From positions 55 through 64,054 of the forward strand of contig NZ_AXAC01000019.1 of the NCBI RefSeq assembly GCF_000472665.1: a stretch of DNA of 64,000 bases, written 5' to 3'. Position numbers and translations under genes: made by a program. Origin of the DNA: Acetobacterium malicum subsp. dehalogenans DSM 11527. Lineage in GTDB: Bacteria > Bacillota > Clostridia > Eubacteriales > Eubacteriaceae. Below are positions 8,534 to 17,656 of the stretch, one piece after another; position 1 is the first letter of the stretch, and every line of letters begins with the position of its first letter. Under the pieces are notes generated by a model. That model did no database searches, had not been told where the DNA came from, and worked only from the letters and a program-made list of their open reading frames with translations.

Positions 8534-8810
8534 AATTATTCTGGTTTTGCTGATTGGTGCCCTGATTGTTATCCCGCAGATTGTTTTACCGGACGCCGAG
8601 TTTTCAGGCGCAGATGATGCTGCCGGAACCGCCATCACCACGATTGATGGAAATTATGTGCCGTGGTTTGAAAGCTTGTTTGATCCCGGCGAAATGGAAG
8701 AAAGTCTATTCCATTTCCAACAGCTACTAGGCGTCGGCGGACTGGGAATCTGCTTTTTCTACCTTTATAAAAAATCGAAAAAAAATGAAAAGGCTGATAA
8801 ATCAGTGTAA
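8511..8810 (+). CDS. cbiN: CbiN, small cobalt transporter subunit
   Basis: This 99-residue protein has one N-terminal membrane helix (about 8-26), an extracytoplasmic loop with [22 protein letters not shown] and a second helix near the end (about 70-88), the standard two-helix layout of CbiN. CbiN contacts CbiM and is needed for cobalt loading into the transporter. The start at 8511 overlaps the end of cbiM by 23 bases and follows AGAAAAGGGG, so translation is probably coupled. The gene is followed by a 190-bp gap that contains a copy of the family 1 repeat. Confidence 0.93.
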   Translation: MKLSPITKIILVLLIGALIVIPQIVLPDAEFSGADDAAGTAITTIDGNYVPWFESLFDPGEMEESLFHFQQLLGVGGLGICFFYLYKKSKKNEKADKSV

Positions 8811-8832
8811 ATAATGAACAACAGATAAAGCA

Positions 8833-8930
8833 GTACCGACAATTGTTACATCATGTTGTACGCATCGGAGCGGACACGGCGTAGCCTGTCCGATTCCGCA
8901 GCGAACAACAGATTAACAATTGGTCGGTAC
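8833..8930. repeat. Structured repeat family 1, mid-length copy B
   Basis: The copy of 98 bp has the same ends as copy A, GTACCGACAATTGTTA and TAACAATTGGTCGGTAC. It retains only the first internal hairpin (GGACACGGC...GCCTGTCC); the other two hairpins are missing, which makes it look like an internal deletion derivative. It lies between cbiN and cbiQ. Confidence 0.8.
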
Positions 8931-9000
8931 GGGAGTTTGGCACCAGCCTGAAGTCTGGTGACTTATATAAATACCAACAGCATCTTAGAAGGAGACTAAC

Positions 9001-9711
9001 ATGATTGATCGTTTTGCCCATACCAATAAGCTTAGCAATGCCAATCCTACTGTCAAAGTAGTGGTTTCATTAGTCATGCTTCTTTCGGTGTTTTTCATCA
9101 ACGAACCCCTGTATATGGCAGGGGTTTTTGGTGTTATGGTGGGTTGTACCCTACTGTGGGCAAAAATTCCGGTACGGATTTATCTACATACGCTGATTTT
9201 TGATTCCCTTTTTATTATCCCCGGAGCCCTGGCGCTATTGTTTACTATCTCCAGTGGGACTAGTGGTAGTGGCGATTATTTATTTGCATTTGACTTTTTT
9301 CAGTTCACCATCGGCATCACCACCACCAATCTGGTGTTGGCCAGCCTGGTTTTCTGCCGCGCGATGTCAGGCGTTTCCTGTATGCTTTTTTTAATTTATA
9401 CAACCCCAGTGATGCAGATTGCCGGAGTCATGAAAAAAGCCCATATCAGCAATACTTTTTTAGAAATATTTATTTTAACCTACCGCTTCATCTTTGATTA
9501 CTGGGATAAAATTAAACTCATGGCAACCGCCCAGGAACTGCGGTTTGGCTATCGTAATTTAAGAGTCGCGATCCAATCCATCGCAATGATGTTAAGCAAT
9601 TTATTTCTCATGGCCATCCAGAGCTACGAGGAGATGACCCAAACCCTGGAATTAAAGCAATATCAGGGAGACTTTCATGTAAGCTATAGGAAAGGTCTTA
9701 AAAATGATTAA
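9001..9711 (+). CDS. cbiQ: CbiQ, transmembrane coupling subunit of the cobalt ECF transporter
   Basis: The protein of 236 residues carries about five membrane helices and the cytoplasmic coupling region of ECF T-components: ELRFGYRNLR (about 178-187) and YEEMTQTLELKQYQG near the C-terminus, where the helices that contact the ATPase lie. It starts MIDRFAHTNKLSNANPTVKV behind AGAAGGAGA. It links CbiM/CbiN to the ATPase CbiO; the cbiO start overlaps its end by 8 bases. It is separated from cbiN by a repeat, so the riboswitch transcript would have to read through that repeat to cover it. Confidence 0.94.
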   Translation: MIDRFAHTNKLSNANPTVKVVVSLVMLLSVFFINEPLYMAGVFGVMVGCTLLWAKIPVRIYLHTLIFDSLFIIPGALALLFTISSGTSGSGDYLFAFDFFQFTIGITTTNLVLASLVFCRAMSGVSCMLFLIYTTPVMQIAGVMKKAHISNTFLEIFILTYRFIFDYWDKIKLMATAQELRFGYRNLRVAIQSIAMMLSNLFLMAIQSYEEMTQTLELKQYQGDFHVSYRKGLKND

Positions 9712-10546
9712 AACAGAAAATTTGACTTATCAATATCCGGACGGCACCACCGCTCTCAAAAGTGTGTCGATTGACGGAACCAGGGGAAATTGCATCGCCC
9801 TTATCGGGGAGAATGGGGCCGGAAAATCGACCTTGATGTCGGCCTTGATTGGGTTGATCAAGCCCACCGCCGGAACCGTTTTTTTTAAGGAAGAGCCCTT
9901 ATCCTATAAGAAAAAAAATCTCTATGAATTCCGCAAATCGATTGGGCTGGTGATCCAGGAATCCGATAAGCAAGTCTTTTATTCCGGAATCTATGATGAT
10001 GTGGCCTTTGCCCTGAGAAACATGGGTATGGCCGCGGAGGTCATTGATCAGCGGGTGCAGGCGGCCATGGAAGCTACTGGAATCGCGCTGTTGGCCGACC
10101 GACCAGTGCATTATCTCAGCTATGGACAAAAGAAACGGGTGGCCATGGCCGGGGTTTTAGCCGTTGAACCGGAGATCATCCTGATGGATGAACCCACCCT
10201 GGGGCTGGACCCCAAAAGTAAGGCCGGGGTCAAAGCCATTATCAAAGGGGCTTTAACCAAAGGCATCAAGATTATTTTATCCAGCCATGATATGGATTTT
10301 ATTTATGAATTTTGTGATTATACCTATGTGCTCCATCATGGCGGCGTGCTGGTGGAAGGTGAAACCACCGCGGTTTTCAAAAATACTGAAGCCCTGGAAA
10401 CGGCCAGCCTGGAACAGGCAACGATGACCCGATTGGAACAGTGTCTGGGGATAAAAGGGTTTCGCAGCATTGCCGCCCTGGAAGAAGCGATCAGGAATCA
10501 GAAAAAGGAGGTTCAAACGGATGAAACTGGTAGTAGCGGGAATTAA
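9704..10546 (+). CDS. cbiO: CbiO, ATPase of the cobalt ECF transporter
   Basis: The ABC ATPase of 280 residues has Walker A GENGAGKST (about 33-41), a Q loop in GLVIQESDKQVF, signature LSYGQKKRVAMAG and Walker B IILMDEPTLGLD followed by the switch His in SSHDMDF. This combination is typical of CbiO/EcfA-type subunits. It powers cobalt uptake with CbiQ and CbiM/CbiN. Only one ATPase gene is present, so it should act as a homodimer. The start overlaps cbiQ by 8 bases and the end overlaps hemA by 26 bases, tying metal import to tetrapyrrole synthesis in a single transcript. Confidence 0.94.
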   Translation: MIKTENLTYQYPDGTTALKSVSIDGTRGNCIALIGENGAGKSTLMSALIGLIKPTAGTVFFKEEPLSYKKKNLYEFRKSIGLVIQESDKQVFYSGIYDDVAFALRNMGMAAEVIDQRVQAAMEATGIALLADRPVHYLSYGQKKRVAMAGVLAVEPEIILMDEPTLGLDPKSKAGVKAIIKGALTKGIKIILSSHDMDFIYEFCDYTYVLHHGGVLVEGETTAVFKNTEALETASLEQATMTRLEQCLGIKGFRSIAALEEAIRNQKKEVQTDETGSSGN

Positions 10547-11813
10547 TCATAAGGATACACCTTTGGAAATTCGGGAAAAAGGGGCTTTTCTCCATCGCAC
10601 CCTGAATGAGGCCATCCGGACCCTTTTGAGTGAGCCGGACATTGCCGAGGTGATCATTCTGTCAACCTGTAACCGCAGTGAGATCTACGTATCAACCCGA
10701 AATATCGACGCGGCCGAGAAAATTTTAACCGATTTTTATCTCAGTGAAAAATCAGCAGAACTGGCGCCCTATCTTTTTGTCAAAAAAGAGCGGGAAGCGA
10801 TGGTCCATCTCTATGAGGTGGTTACCGGCCTGGACTCCATGATTCTGGGGGAAGATCAGATTTTGGGCCAGGTCAAGGATGCCCTGGAAAAATCCCAAGC
10901 CGTTAAGGGTTGTGGCAAATACCTGACGAAAATGTTTCGCGAAGCGATAACCTTTACCAAAAAAGTGAAAACCGACTATAAAATATCGGAAACCCCCTTA
11001 TCCTTAAGTTCGACCGCGGTGAAGCATATCAAACGGGAGTATCCTGAAGATTATGGGGATAAAAAAATACTGATCATCGGGTCCGGGAAAATGGGCGTGC
11101 TGGCGCTGCGCTATATGAAGGCGGAAGGCTTTCAGAATCCCTATATGACCAACCGGACCTTTCATAATATGCATGAATGCGAAGCGATTCATGAAAATGT
11201 CCAGATGATCCACTATGAAGACCGCTATGCGATCATTCCCGAGATGGATGTGATCATTACCGCCACCGCATCGCCTCATGTTATTTTGAAGGCCGATGAA
11301 ATGAAGCCGCTGGGCAAACCGCTGACGATAATCGATTTAGCACTGCCCCGGGATGTCGAAGAAGCGGTCGGCAATCTGGACAAGGTCGAACTGCTGACCA
11401 TTGATGATTTTAAAAACATCATGGATGAAAAAATGGCTTATCGGGTCAAGATTGCCGAGAAAATAGCCGCCGAGATTCAGGATGAAATCGATGGACTGCT
11501 GTCCTGGGTGACTCACGCCAAGGTCGATAATATGGTCCGGGATTTGAACGAAACCTCCCGGCAACTGGCCGAGGAAACCATTGAAAACCTCTGTGGCCGC
11601 TTAAGTCTGACTGAAAAAGAAGAAGTGTATCTGGCCAAGGTGATCCGCTCCAAATTCCGGGAAATGGTGATGCCACCGATTAAACAGCTTAAGTCACTGG
11701 AGTGTGAAGAGGAAATTATCGGCATCGAAAAAACCGTGACCTACCTGTTCCCGGGAATCCAGGATAAAAAACCATTGGCAGAACAGAACCATGATGACAC
11801 CGCTGTTATTTAA
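10521..11813 (+). CDS. hemA: Glutamyl-tRNA reductase
   Basis: HemA reduces glutamyl-tRNA(Glu) with NADPH to glutamate-1-semialdehyde, the first committed step of C5 tetrapyrrole synthesis. The protein of 430 residues has the catalytic cysteine at position 50 (LSTCNRSEIY), GEDQILGQVK, the Rossmann region IIGSGKMG and a C-terminal dimerisation helix. The start at 10521 is chosen because AAAAGGAGG lies just upstream and MKLVVAGINHKDTP is the canonical N-terminus. It overlaps cbiO at its start by 26 bases and the next gene at its end by 23 bases. In an organism with no further heme genes nearby the product probably goes to corrinoids. Confidence 0.96.
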   Translation: MKLVVAGINHKDTPLEIREKGAFLHRTLNEAIRTLLSEPDIAEVIILSTCNRSEIYVSTRNIDAAEKILTDFYLSEKSAELAPYLFVKKEREAMVHLYEVVTGLDSMILGEDQILGQVKDALEKSQAVKGCGKYLTKMFREAITFTKKVKTDYKISETPLSLSSTAVKHIKREYPEDYGDKKILIIGSGKMGVLALRYMKAEGFQNPYMTNRTFHNMHECEAIHENVQMIHYEDRYAIIPEMDVIITATASPHVILKADEMKPLGKPLTIIDLALPRDVEEAVGNLDKVELLTIDDFKNIMDEKMAYRVKIAEKIAAEIQDEIDGLLSWVTHAKVDNMVRDLNETSRQLAEETIENLCGRLSLTEKEEVYLAKVIRSKFREMVMPPIKQLKSLECEEEIIGIEKTVTYLFPGIQDKKPLAEQNHDDTAVI

Positions 11814-12378
11814 TTTAAATAATAAAAAAGCCCTGGTGGTCGGCGGCGGCAAGGTTGCTGCCAGACGAATTGTCACCTTATTGGAAAACGGCATGCAGGT
11901 GATCGCTGTGAGTCCTGATTTTTCTGAGGCGATCATTAGAACCGAGAATCATCAGCTGACTCTGATCAATGCCTGCTATCACAAGGAACAGCTTGTTGAT
12001 ATCGATCTGGCAGTGGCGGCAACCGATAATCGCGAGTTGAATCAGCAAATCAAAATGGACTGCCAATCCCAAAAAATTTGGTGTAACCGGGTGGATGATC
12101 CGGATGATTCGGATTTCATTTTCCCCAGCGTCATTCGCCGGGGCGATTTAACCCTGTCGGTCTGCACCGAAGGGGCCAGTCCTTTTTTAACGAAGTGCAT
12201 TGTCGATGAACTGGCCGACCGCTATGATGACAGTTACACTGAAAAAACAGCCTTACTGCGATTACTGCGTCAGGCCGTTTTAGCTGGCGATGGGTCGCCG
12301 CACGAAAAATCCGCAAAACTTAAAGAATTGTCCCGATGTTCTAATGTGGAACTGAGGTCAAAACTAGGAAATAACTGA
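11791..12378 (+). CDS. Precorrin-2 dehydrogenase / sirohydrochlorin ferrochelatase-like
   Basis: The protein of 195 residues matches the N-terminal half of CysG and Met8/SirC enzymes, which oxidise precorrin-2 to sirohydrochlorin with NAD. It has an N-terminal Rossmann motif ALVVGGGKVAARR (about 14-26), a second nucleotide strand VAATDNRELN, CNRVDDPDDSDFIFPS and the substrate loop EGASPFLTK. No methyltransferase domain is attached; that activity lies in the downstream fusion gene. Sirohydrochlorin is the substrate of the cobaltochelatase CbiK encoded at 17657, so this is the branch step into early-cobalt corrinoid synthesis, and possibly siroheme. Two ATG codons (11791, 11794) are possible starts inside the end of hemA. 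Confidence 0.88.
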   Translation: MMTPLLFNLNNKKALVVGGGKVAARRIVTLLENGMQVIAVSPDFSEAIIRTENHQLTLINACYHKEQLVDIDLAVAATDNRELNQQIKMDCQSQKIWCNRVDDPDDSDFIFPSVIRRGDLTLSVCTEGASPFLTKCIVDELADRYDDSYTEKTALLRLLRQAVLAGDGSPHEKSAKLKELSRCSNVELRSKLGNN

Positions 12379-12396
12379 CAATTGGAGATAAGATAA

Positions 12397-14814
12397 ATGA
12401 ATATAAAAGTTGGAACAAGGGGCAGTACCCTGGCCCGCACCCAAAGCCAGTGGCTGATTGATGTGCTGGCCAAAGCTCACCCGCAGATAAACTTCGAAAT
12501 GGTGATTATTAAAACAAAGGGCGATCTGGTTCAGGATAAACCACTTGATAAAATCGGCGACAAGGGCTTGTTTACCAAGGAGCTGGAAGATGCGCTGTTA
12601 TCCGGTGAGATCGATATGGCCATCCACAGTATGAAGGATATGCCGTCAAAATTGCCGGAAGGCCTGGTATTGACGGTTCCACCCGTTCGCGAAGATCCCC
12701 GGGATGTCCTGCTGACACCCCATCAGATTACCACTCTGGATCAGTTGCCTAAGGGTGCAGTGGTAGCAACCGGCAGCAAGCGACGGATCTGTCAGTTGCA
12801 AAAACTGAGGCCGGATGTAGAAATCGTGGGGATCCGCGGTAATATCGATACCCGGATTCGCAAAATGCAGGAACAGCAATTGGATGGCATCATTCTGGCT
12901 GCTGCCGGCCTGAAACGGATTGGCCGGTTGGCAGACTCAGCCTATCAGACTGTGACTTTGCCGGAGAACACCTTTATCCCGGCGCCCGCCCAGGGAATTC
13001 TGGCGGTGGAAGTCCGGGAAGACAATGAAACGGTCAAAGAACTGATGGCCGCCATCAGTGATCCAGACACCATCATCCAGATGAATGCCGAACGGAGTTT
13101 TTTAAATGCCTTAAACGGCAGTTGTCATATTCCGGTGGGGGCGTTTTGTGAAATAACTGCAGACACCATTATATTATATGGACTCTATGGTCTGGAAGAC
13201 GGCAGTCATGTGGTCACCCGATCGATTGAGGGAGCACCCGAGGAGGCAGAAAATTTGGGAAAACAATTAGCAGCAACATGTTATCAAGATGTACATACAA
13301 AACCGGGCAAGGTCTATCTGGCCGGCGGCGGTTGCGGGGATCCCGGTCTCTTAACCGTTAAAGCCAAAGATATTTTAACTAAAGCCGATGTGGTGGTTTA
13401 TGATGCCCTGGTTAATGAAAGTTTTCTAAACGACGCCCGCGCCGATGCCGAAATTGTCTATGTCGGCAAACGGGCCGGCAACCATGCCATGCGTCAGGAA
13501 GATATCAATGCCTTACTCGTCCAAAAAGGCCTGGAAGGCAAACTGGTTCTGCGCTTAAAAGGTGGCGACCCCTATGTCTTTGGCCGGGGTGGCGAAGAAG
13601 GCGAAGACCTTTACGACGCCGGGGTACCATTTGAAGTGATCCCCGGGATTACCTCGGTTATCGGCGGACTGGCCTATGCCGGGATTCCCATTACCCACCG
13701 GGATTGTGTGTCTTCGTTCCATGTCATCACCGGGCATTTAAAATCCAACGCCTACGACGGCGCATCGGATTTGGATTGGCCGGTATTGGGCAAGCTCAAA
13801 GGCACCATCGTCTTTTTAATGGGCGTCAAGAATCTGGAAAAGATTTGCGACGAACTGGTTAAAAATGGCATGAATCCAGAAATGCCAGTGGCTGTGGTCC
13901 ATCGGGCCTCCACCCCTTATCAGCGGGTCGTGACCGGAAACCTGACCACCATCTACGACATTGCCACCGCAGCAAAAATCACCGCTCCCAGCCTGATTGT
14001 GGTCGGGGAAGTCGTCAATAAACGTCAAAAATTGCGGTTCTTTGATGAAAAACCTTTGTTTGGAAAAAACATTATCGTCACCCGGTCCCGTGAACAGAGC
14101 TCCCAGATGGTTGAAAAAATCAGTGAGTTGGGTGGTAATGCCATCGAATTCCCAACCATCAAAATTGTCCCCATTAACGAAGCAGCCTGTGACGAAAAGG
14201 TAAAAGTCCTGAAAGACTACAGCCATATTATATTTACCAGCATCAACGGTGTCGAAATCTTCTTTGACTCCCTGGCCCGCTGCGGCAAAGACGCCCGCGC
14301 CTTTGGCAATCTGCATATCACTGCCATTGGGGAAGGTACCAAAAATGCTCTCTTAGCCCGAGGTCTGCAAGCCGATTTTGTACCGGATAAATATGTCGGC
14401 GAAGAACTGGTCAGTGGTCTGGCGCCACTGCTTAACAAAGACAGCCGGGTGCTGATCCCCCGGTCAAAAAATGCCCGGATCTATGTGGTCGAAGAACTAT
14501 CGAAGATCTGCCCGGTCGACGAGGTCCAAAGCTACGAAACCATCCGCGAAGATCACGCCACGGTTGATCCGCTGGAAATGTTAAATAACAAAGAAATTGA
14601 TTATATTACCTTTACCAGCTCCACCACCGTCGAGTTTTTTGTCGAAAAAATCGGCGCCGCCCACATTGACGCCATTAATATCGCAAAATGCGTCTCGATC
14701 GGCCATCAAACCTCAAAAAAATGTCAGGAACTGAGCATTGATGTCGACATCGAAGCTGAAACATATACCATCCAGGGCATGCTGGATGCGATTTTAAAGG
14801 ATGCTCAGAAATAA
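12397..14814 (+). CDS. HemC-CobA-HemD trifunctional fusion
   Basis: One uninterrupted frame of 805 residues joins three consecutive enzymes. Residues 1 to about 300 are porphobilinogen deaminase (VGTRGSTLARTQSQW; cofactor cysteine 243 in NGSCHIPVGAF). Residues about 305-549 are uroporphyrinogen-III C-methyltransferase (AGGGCGDPGLLTVKA; LRLKGGDPYVFGRGGEEGED). Residues about 550-805 are uroporphyrinogen-III synthase (NIIVTRSREQSSQM, TFTSSTTVEFF). Together they turn four porphobilinogens into uroporphyrinogen III and then precorrin-2, with S-adenosylmethionine for the methylations. CobA-HemD fusions are common in anaerobic firmicutes; the addition of HemC is less usual. Fusion may pass the unstable hydroxymethylbilane directly to the synthase (inference). 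It starts at 12397 after GGAGATAAGATA. Confidence 0.95.
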   Translation: MNIKVGTRGSTLARTQSQWLIDVLAKAHPQINFEMVIIKTKGDLVQDKPLDKIGDKGLFTKELEDALLSGEIDMAIHSMKDMPSKLPEGLVLTVPPVREDPRDVLLTPHQITTLDQLPKGAVVATGSKRRICQLQKLRPDVEIVGIRGNIDTRIRKMQEQQLDGIILAAAGLKRIGRLADSAYQTVTLPENTFIPAPAQGILAVEVREDNETVKELMAAISDPDTIIQMNAERSFLNALNGSCHIPVGAFCEITADTIILYGLYGLEDGSHVVTRSIEGAPEEAENLGKQLAATCYQDVHTKPGKVYLAGGGCGDPGLLTVKAKDILTKADVVVYDALVNESFLNDARADAEIVYVGKRAGNHAMRQEDINALLVQKGLEGKLVLRLKGGDPYVFGRGGEEGEDLYDAGVPFEVIPGITSVIGGLAYAGIPITHRDCVSSFHVITGHLKSNAYDGASDLDWPVLGKLKGTIVFLMGVKNLEKICDELVKNGMNPEMPVAVVHRASTPYQRVVTGNLTTIYDIATAAKITAPSLIVVGEVVNKRQKLRFFDEKPLFGKNIIVTRSREQSSQMVEKISELGGNAIEFPTIKIVPINEAACDEKVKVLKDYSHIIFTSINGVEIFFDSLARCGKDARAFGNLHITAIGEGTKNALLARGLQADFVPDKYVGEELVSGLAPLLNKDSRVLIPRSKNARIYVVEELSKICPVDEVQSYETIREDHATVDPLEMLNNKEIDYITFTSSTTVEFFVEKIGAAHIDAINIAKCVSIGHQTSKKCQELSIDVDIEAETYTIQGMLDAILKDAQK

Positions 14815-14838
14815 GACTTGAGTAAAAGAGCTGAACGA

Positions 14839-14870
14839 GTACCGATAACAGATTAAAAATTGGTCGGTGC
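14839..14870. repeat. Family 1 repeat, 32-bp end-only copy C
   Basis: GTACCGATAACAGATTAAAA and TTGGTCGGTGC correspond to the two ends of the family 1 repeat with the interior gone. It lies between the hemC-cobA-hemD fusion and hemB. Confidence 0.6.
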
Positions 14871-14912
14871 GGGACATGTAATTATCAAGAAGTAAATTAG
14901 GAGGTCAGCAAT

Positions 14913-15878
14913 ATGTTGCCAACACGATTACGAAAAAATACAGCGGTTCGGAATTTAATCCGGGAAACTTACCTTTCCATGAACGATGTGGTTTATCCGC
15001 TGTTTATAGTAGATGGACAGGGAGTGCGCAAAGAAATCGGCTCCATGAAAGATCAGTATCATCTGTCTTTGGATATGCTGGGGGCGGAAACCCTGGCGCT
15101 AAAAGAACTGGGCATCCGTTATGTCATTTTGTTTGGCGTTCCCGACGAAAAAGACAGCGAAGCCACGCCCGCCTTTGTGGCCGACGGTCTGATCCAGGAA
15201 GGGATTCGGGTGATCAAAAAGGTTGATCCGGAAATGTATGTCATCACCGATGTCTGTTTGTGCGAATATAAAAGTGACGGACATTGTTGTTTCTTTGAAG
15301 AAAACGGTGAGATCCGACGGGCTCAGACCCTGGAGACCTTAAGCAGAACGGCGCTCAGCCACGCCGAAGCCGGAGCCGATATGGTCGCCCCTTCCGATAT
15401 GATGGATGGCCGCATTGACCATATGCGGGAAACCTTGGATCGGGCCGGTTATGAATCGATTCCGATTATGGCCTACTCGGCCAAATTTGCTTCCAGTTTT
15501 TATGGCCCCTTCCGGGATGCCGCCAACTCGGCACCATCCTTTGGCGACCGCCGCAGCTATCAGATGGATTCAGCTAATTCCCGGGAAGCGCTAAAGGAAA
15601 TGGTTCTGGATATCGATGAAGGCGCTGATATTGTGATGGTTAAACCAGCCATGCCTTATCTGGACATTATCGCCAAGGGCAAGGAACTTTCCTACTTGCC
15701 AATGGCTGCCTATCAGGTCAGCGGCGAATACGCCATGATTAAAAATGCTGTCGATGCCGATTTGATGGATCGTCGGGCTATTTTTGAAAGCTTGATCAGC
15801 ATCAAACGGGCCGGAGCCGACATCATCATCACTTATTTTGCCAAAGAACTGCAGGCGATGCTGAAGGATTATCAGTGA
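14913..15878 (+). CDS. hemB: Delta-aminolevulinic acid dehydratase (porphobilinogen synthase)
   Basis: HemB condenses two 5-aminolevulinates to porphobilinogen. The protein of 321 residues carries both Schiff-base lysines: K191 in MAYSAKFASSFYGPFRDA and K244 in DIVMVKPAMPYLD. The zinc-type cysteines C115, C117 and C125 lie in DVCLCEYKSDGHC, so it is the zinc-dependent class. The start at 14913 has a strong AGGAGG eight bases upstream. It is placed downstream of the gene for the enzyme that uses its product and upstream of hemL, which supplies its substrate. Confidence 0.96.
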   Translation: MLPTRLRKNTAVRNLIRETYLSMNDVVYPLFIVDGQGVRKEIGSMKDQYHLSLDMLGAETLALKELGIRYVILFGVPDEKDSEATPAFVADGLIQEGIRVIKKVDPEMYVITDVCLCEYKSDGHCCFFEENGEIRRAQTLETLSRTALSHAEAGADMVAPSDMMDGRIDHMRETLDRAGYESIPIMAYSAKFASSFYGPFRDAANSAPSFGDRRSYQMDSANSREALKEMVLDIDEGADIVMVKPAMPYLDIIAKGKELSYLPMAAYQVSGEYAMIKNAVDADLMDRRAIFESLISIKRAGADIIITYFAKELQAMLKDYQ

Positions 15879-15925
15879 CAGCAAATCATTTATAAGTCAG
15901 GAATCTATTTGTCAAAGCAAACGTA

Positions 15926-16115
15926 GTACCGACAATTGTTACATCATGTTGTCTGCATCGGAGCGAACAGGTGAATACCTGTCCGATTCTGCGCGATAGT
16001 AACGAGCCAATCACAAGCTTGCTTGCAGTTGGCGACTACCCGCGAACCAAAGAGAAAGAAGCGTAGCGGATTTCTCGTGGTTGCAGCAGACAACAGATTA
16101 ACAATTAGTCGATAC
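15926..16115. repeat. Structured repeat family 1, long copy D
   Basis: The copy of 190 bp is similar throughout to copy A, with ends GTACCGACAATTGTTA and TAACAATTAGTCGATAC. In the third internal hairpin the arms are GAGAAA (16052-16057) and TTTCTC (16071-16076), where copy A has GCGAAA and TTTCGC: a compensatory pair change. The first hairpin also changes on both arms (GGT/ACC instead of GGC/GCC). Confidence 0.8.
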
Positions 16116-16174
16116 GGTAGTGATTGCATACCTGCGTTTTACATGATAGTGAAATAATTATTATTGGAGATATT

Positions 16175-17464
16175 ATGAATCGAGAAAAATCAGAAAAATT
16201 ATTTATCGAAGCTGAAAAGTATATACCTGGCGGCGTCAACAGTCCGGTGCGGGCCTTTAAATCAGTGGAAATGCCACCGGTCTTTATTGACCATGGCAAA
16301 GGCGCCAAGATTTATGATGTGGACGGCAACGAATATACCGACTATATCTGTTCTTGGGGGCCACTGATTTTAGGTCACGCCTCACCGGTTTACTTTGAAG
16401 GGATTCAGGAAGCGCTTCAAAAAGGAACTAGCTTTGGAGCTCCGACTGCCATTGAGGTGGAAGTGGCCAAACTGATTACCGAAGCCTATCCCTCCATGGA
16501 AATGGTGCGGATGGTCAGTTCTGGAACCGAAGCCACGATGAGTGCGCTGCGGGTCGCCAGAGGCTATACGGGACGGGATAAGATCATCAAATTTGAAGGC
16601 TGTTACCACGGCCATGCCGACGGACTGTTGGTTAAATCCGGGTCCGGCACCCTGACCTTCGGGGTCCCGACCAGCTCCGGGGTGACCCCGGGAACGGCCA
16701 GGGACACCCTGGTGGCAACTTATAATGATATTGCCAGCGTCAAAGCCCTCTTTGCCGAAAACCCCGGCGAAATTGCCGCCGTCATCGTTGAACCGGTGGC
16801 TGGTAACATGGGCGTTGTGCCACCCGATCTGGAGTTCATGAAAGAACTGCGGGCGATTACCGAGGCCGAAGGAACGGTGCTGATTTTTGATGAAGTCATC
16901 ACCGGTTTTCGCTTAGCCTATGGTGGTGCCCAGGAAGTCCTGGAGATTAAACCAGACATGACTACCTTAGGGAAGATCATCGGCGGTGGGATGCCCGTCG
17001 GTGCCTATGGCGGACGTCGGGATATCATGGCAACCGTGGCCCCCTTAGGCGGCGTTTATCAGGCTGGCACCCTGTCCGGGAATCCGATCGCGATGAAAAT
17101 GGGATTAAACACTCTGACCTACCTGCGGGATCATCCTGAAGTTTACACCGAAATGGAAGAAAACGCCAAGCTGTTAGAAGCCGGTTTTAAGGCCAACATC
17201 GAAAAAACCGGGGTCAAAGCCCAGATGGTCCGTTTCAAAGGGATGACCTGCTGCTTCTTTACCGATGTCCCCATCGATGGCTACGCCGCCGTCATGACCT
17301 CGGACACCAAGGCTTATACCAAATATTTCAAATCAATGCTGGATGCCGGCAACCTGATGCCGCCAGCCCAATTCGAAGGTATTTTCCTCTCCGCCGCCCA
17401 TACCAAAGCGGACATCGAAAAAACCATCGCCGATCACTACCAGGCATTATTAAATTTAAAATAA
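16175..17464 (+). CDS. hemL: Glutamate-1-semialdehyde 2,1-aminomutase
   Basis: HemL moves the amino group of glutamate-1-semialdehyde to form 5-aminolevulinate, using pyridoxal phosphate. The protein of 429 residues has the PLP lysine K267 in TTLGKIIGGGMPVGAYGG, the cofactor aspartate motif IFDEVITGFR, the N-terminal substrate segment PGGVNSPVRAF and the gating-loop region SSGVTPG. The start at 16175 follows TTGGAGATATT and gives the usual N-terminus MNREKSEKLF; an in-frame ATG at 16124 would add 17 unlikely residues. It completes the C5 route to aminolevulinate with HemA, and is separated from hemB by a family 1 repeat. Confidence 0.96.
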   Translation: MNREKSEKLFIEAEKYIPGGVNSPVRAFKSVEMPPVFIDHGKGAKIYDVDGNEYTDYICSWGPLILGHASPVYFEGIQEALQKGTSFGAPTAIEVEVAKLITEAYPSMEMVRMVSSGTEATMSALRVARGYTGRDKIIKFEGCYHGHADGLLVKSGSGTLTFGVPTSSGVTPGTARDTLVATYNDIASVKALFAENPGEIAAVIVEPVAGNMGVVPPDLEFMKELRAITEAEGTVLIFDEVITGFRLAYGGAQEVLEIKPDMTTLGKIIGGGMPVGAYGGRRDIMATVAPLGGVYQAGTLSGNPIAMKMGLNTLTYLRDHPEVYTEMEENAKLLEAGFKANIEKTGVKAQMVRFKGMTCCFFTDVPIDGYAAVMTSDTKAYTKYFKSMLDAGNLMPPAQFEGIFLSAAHTKADIEKTIADHYQALLNLK

Positions 17465-17489
17465 TATAATCGCAAAATTAAAAGAAACG

Positions 17490-17622
17490 AACAATAATTG
17501 CTTTGATGTCGGTTTCCGCAAACAATTTAGTAACGTGTAGGCGAACAGTCGGTAGACTGTACGCCGTACAGTGTAGAAATTGTTTCGCGCAAACCGGCAG
17601 CGAAGCTCACGGCACTTTAGTA
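17490..17622. repeat. Repeat family 2, long copy with extended stem-loop
   Basis: CGGTTTCCGCAAACAATTT (17510 on) pairs with AAATTGTTTCGCGCAAACCG (17577-17596), with an inner hairpin ACAGTC-GGTA-GACTGT. It is followed by CGAAGCTCACGGCA, a tail shared with copies at 20346 and 33209. It fills most of the 192-bp gap between hemL and cbiK. No protein is encoded. Confidence 0.65.
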
Positions 17623-17656
17623 AGGGCCTAAATAACATAAATAGGAGAACCTTTTA

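Noticed and set aside
13816-14316. Open frame of 166 codons on the minus strand within the hemC-cobA-hemD fusion
   Set aside because: It is a shadow of a strongly coding frame and shows no family motif.
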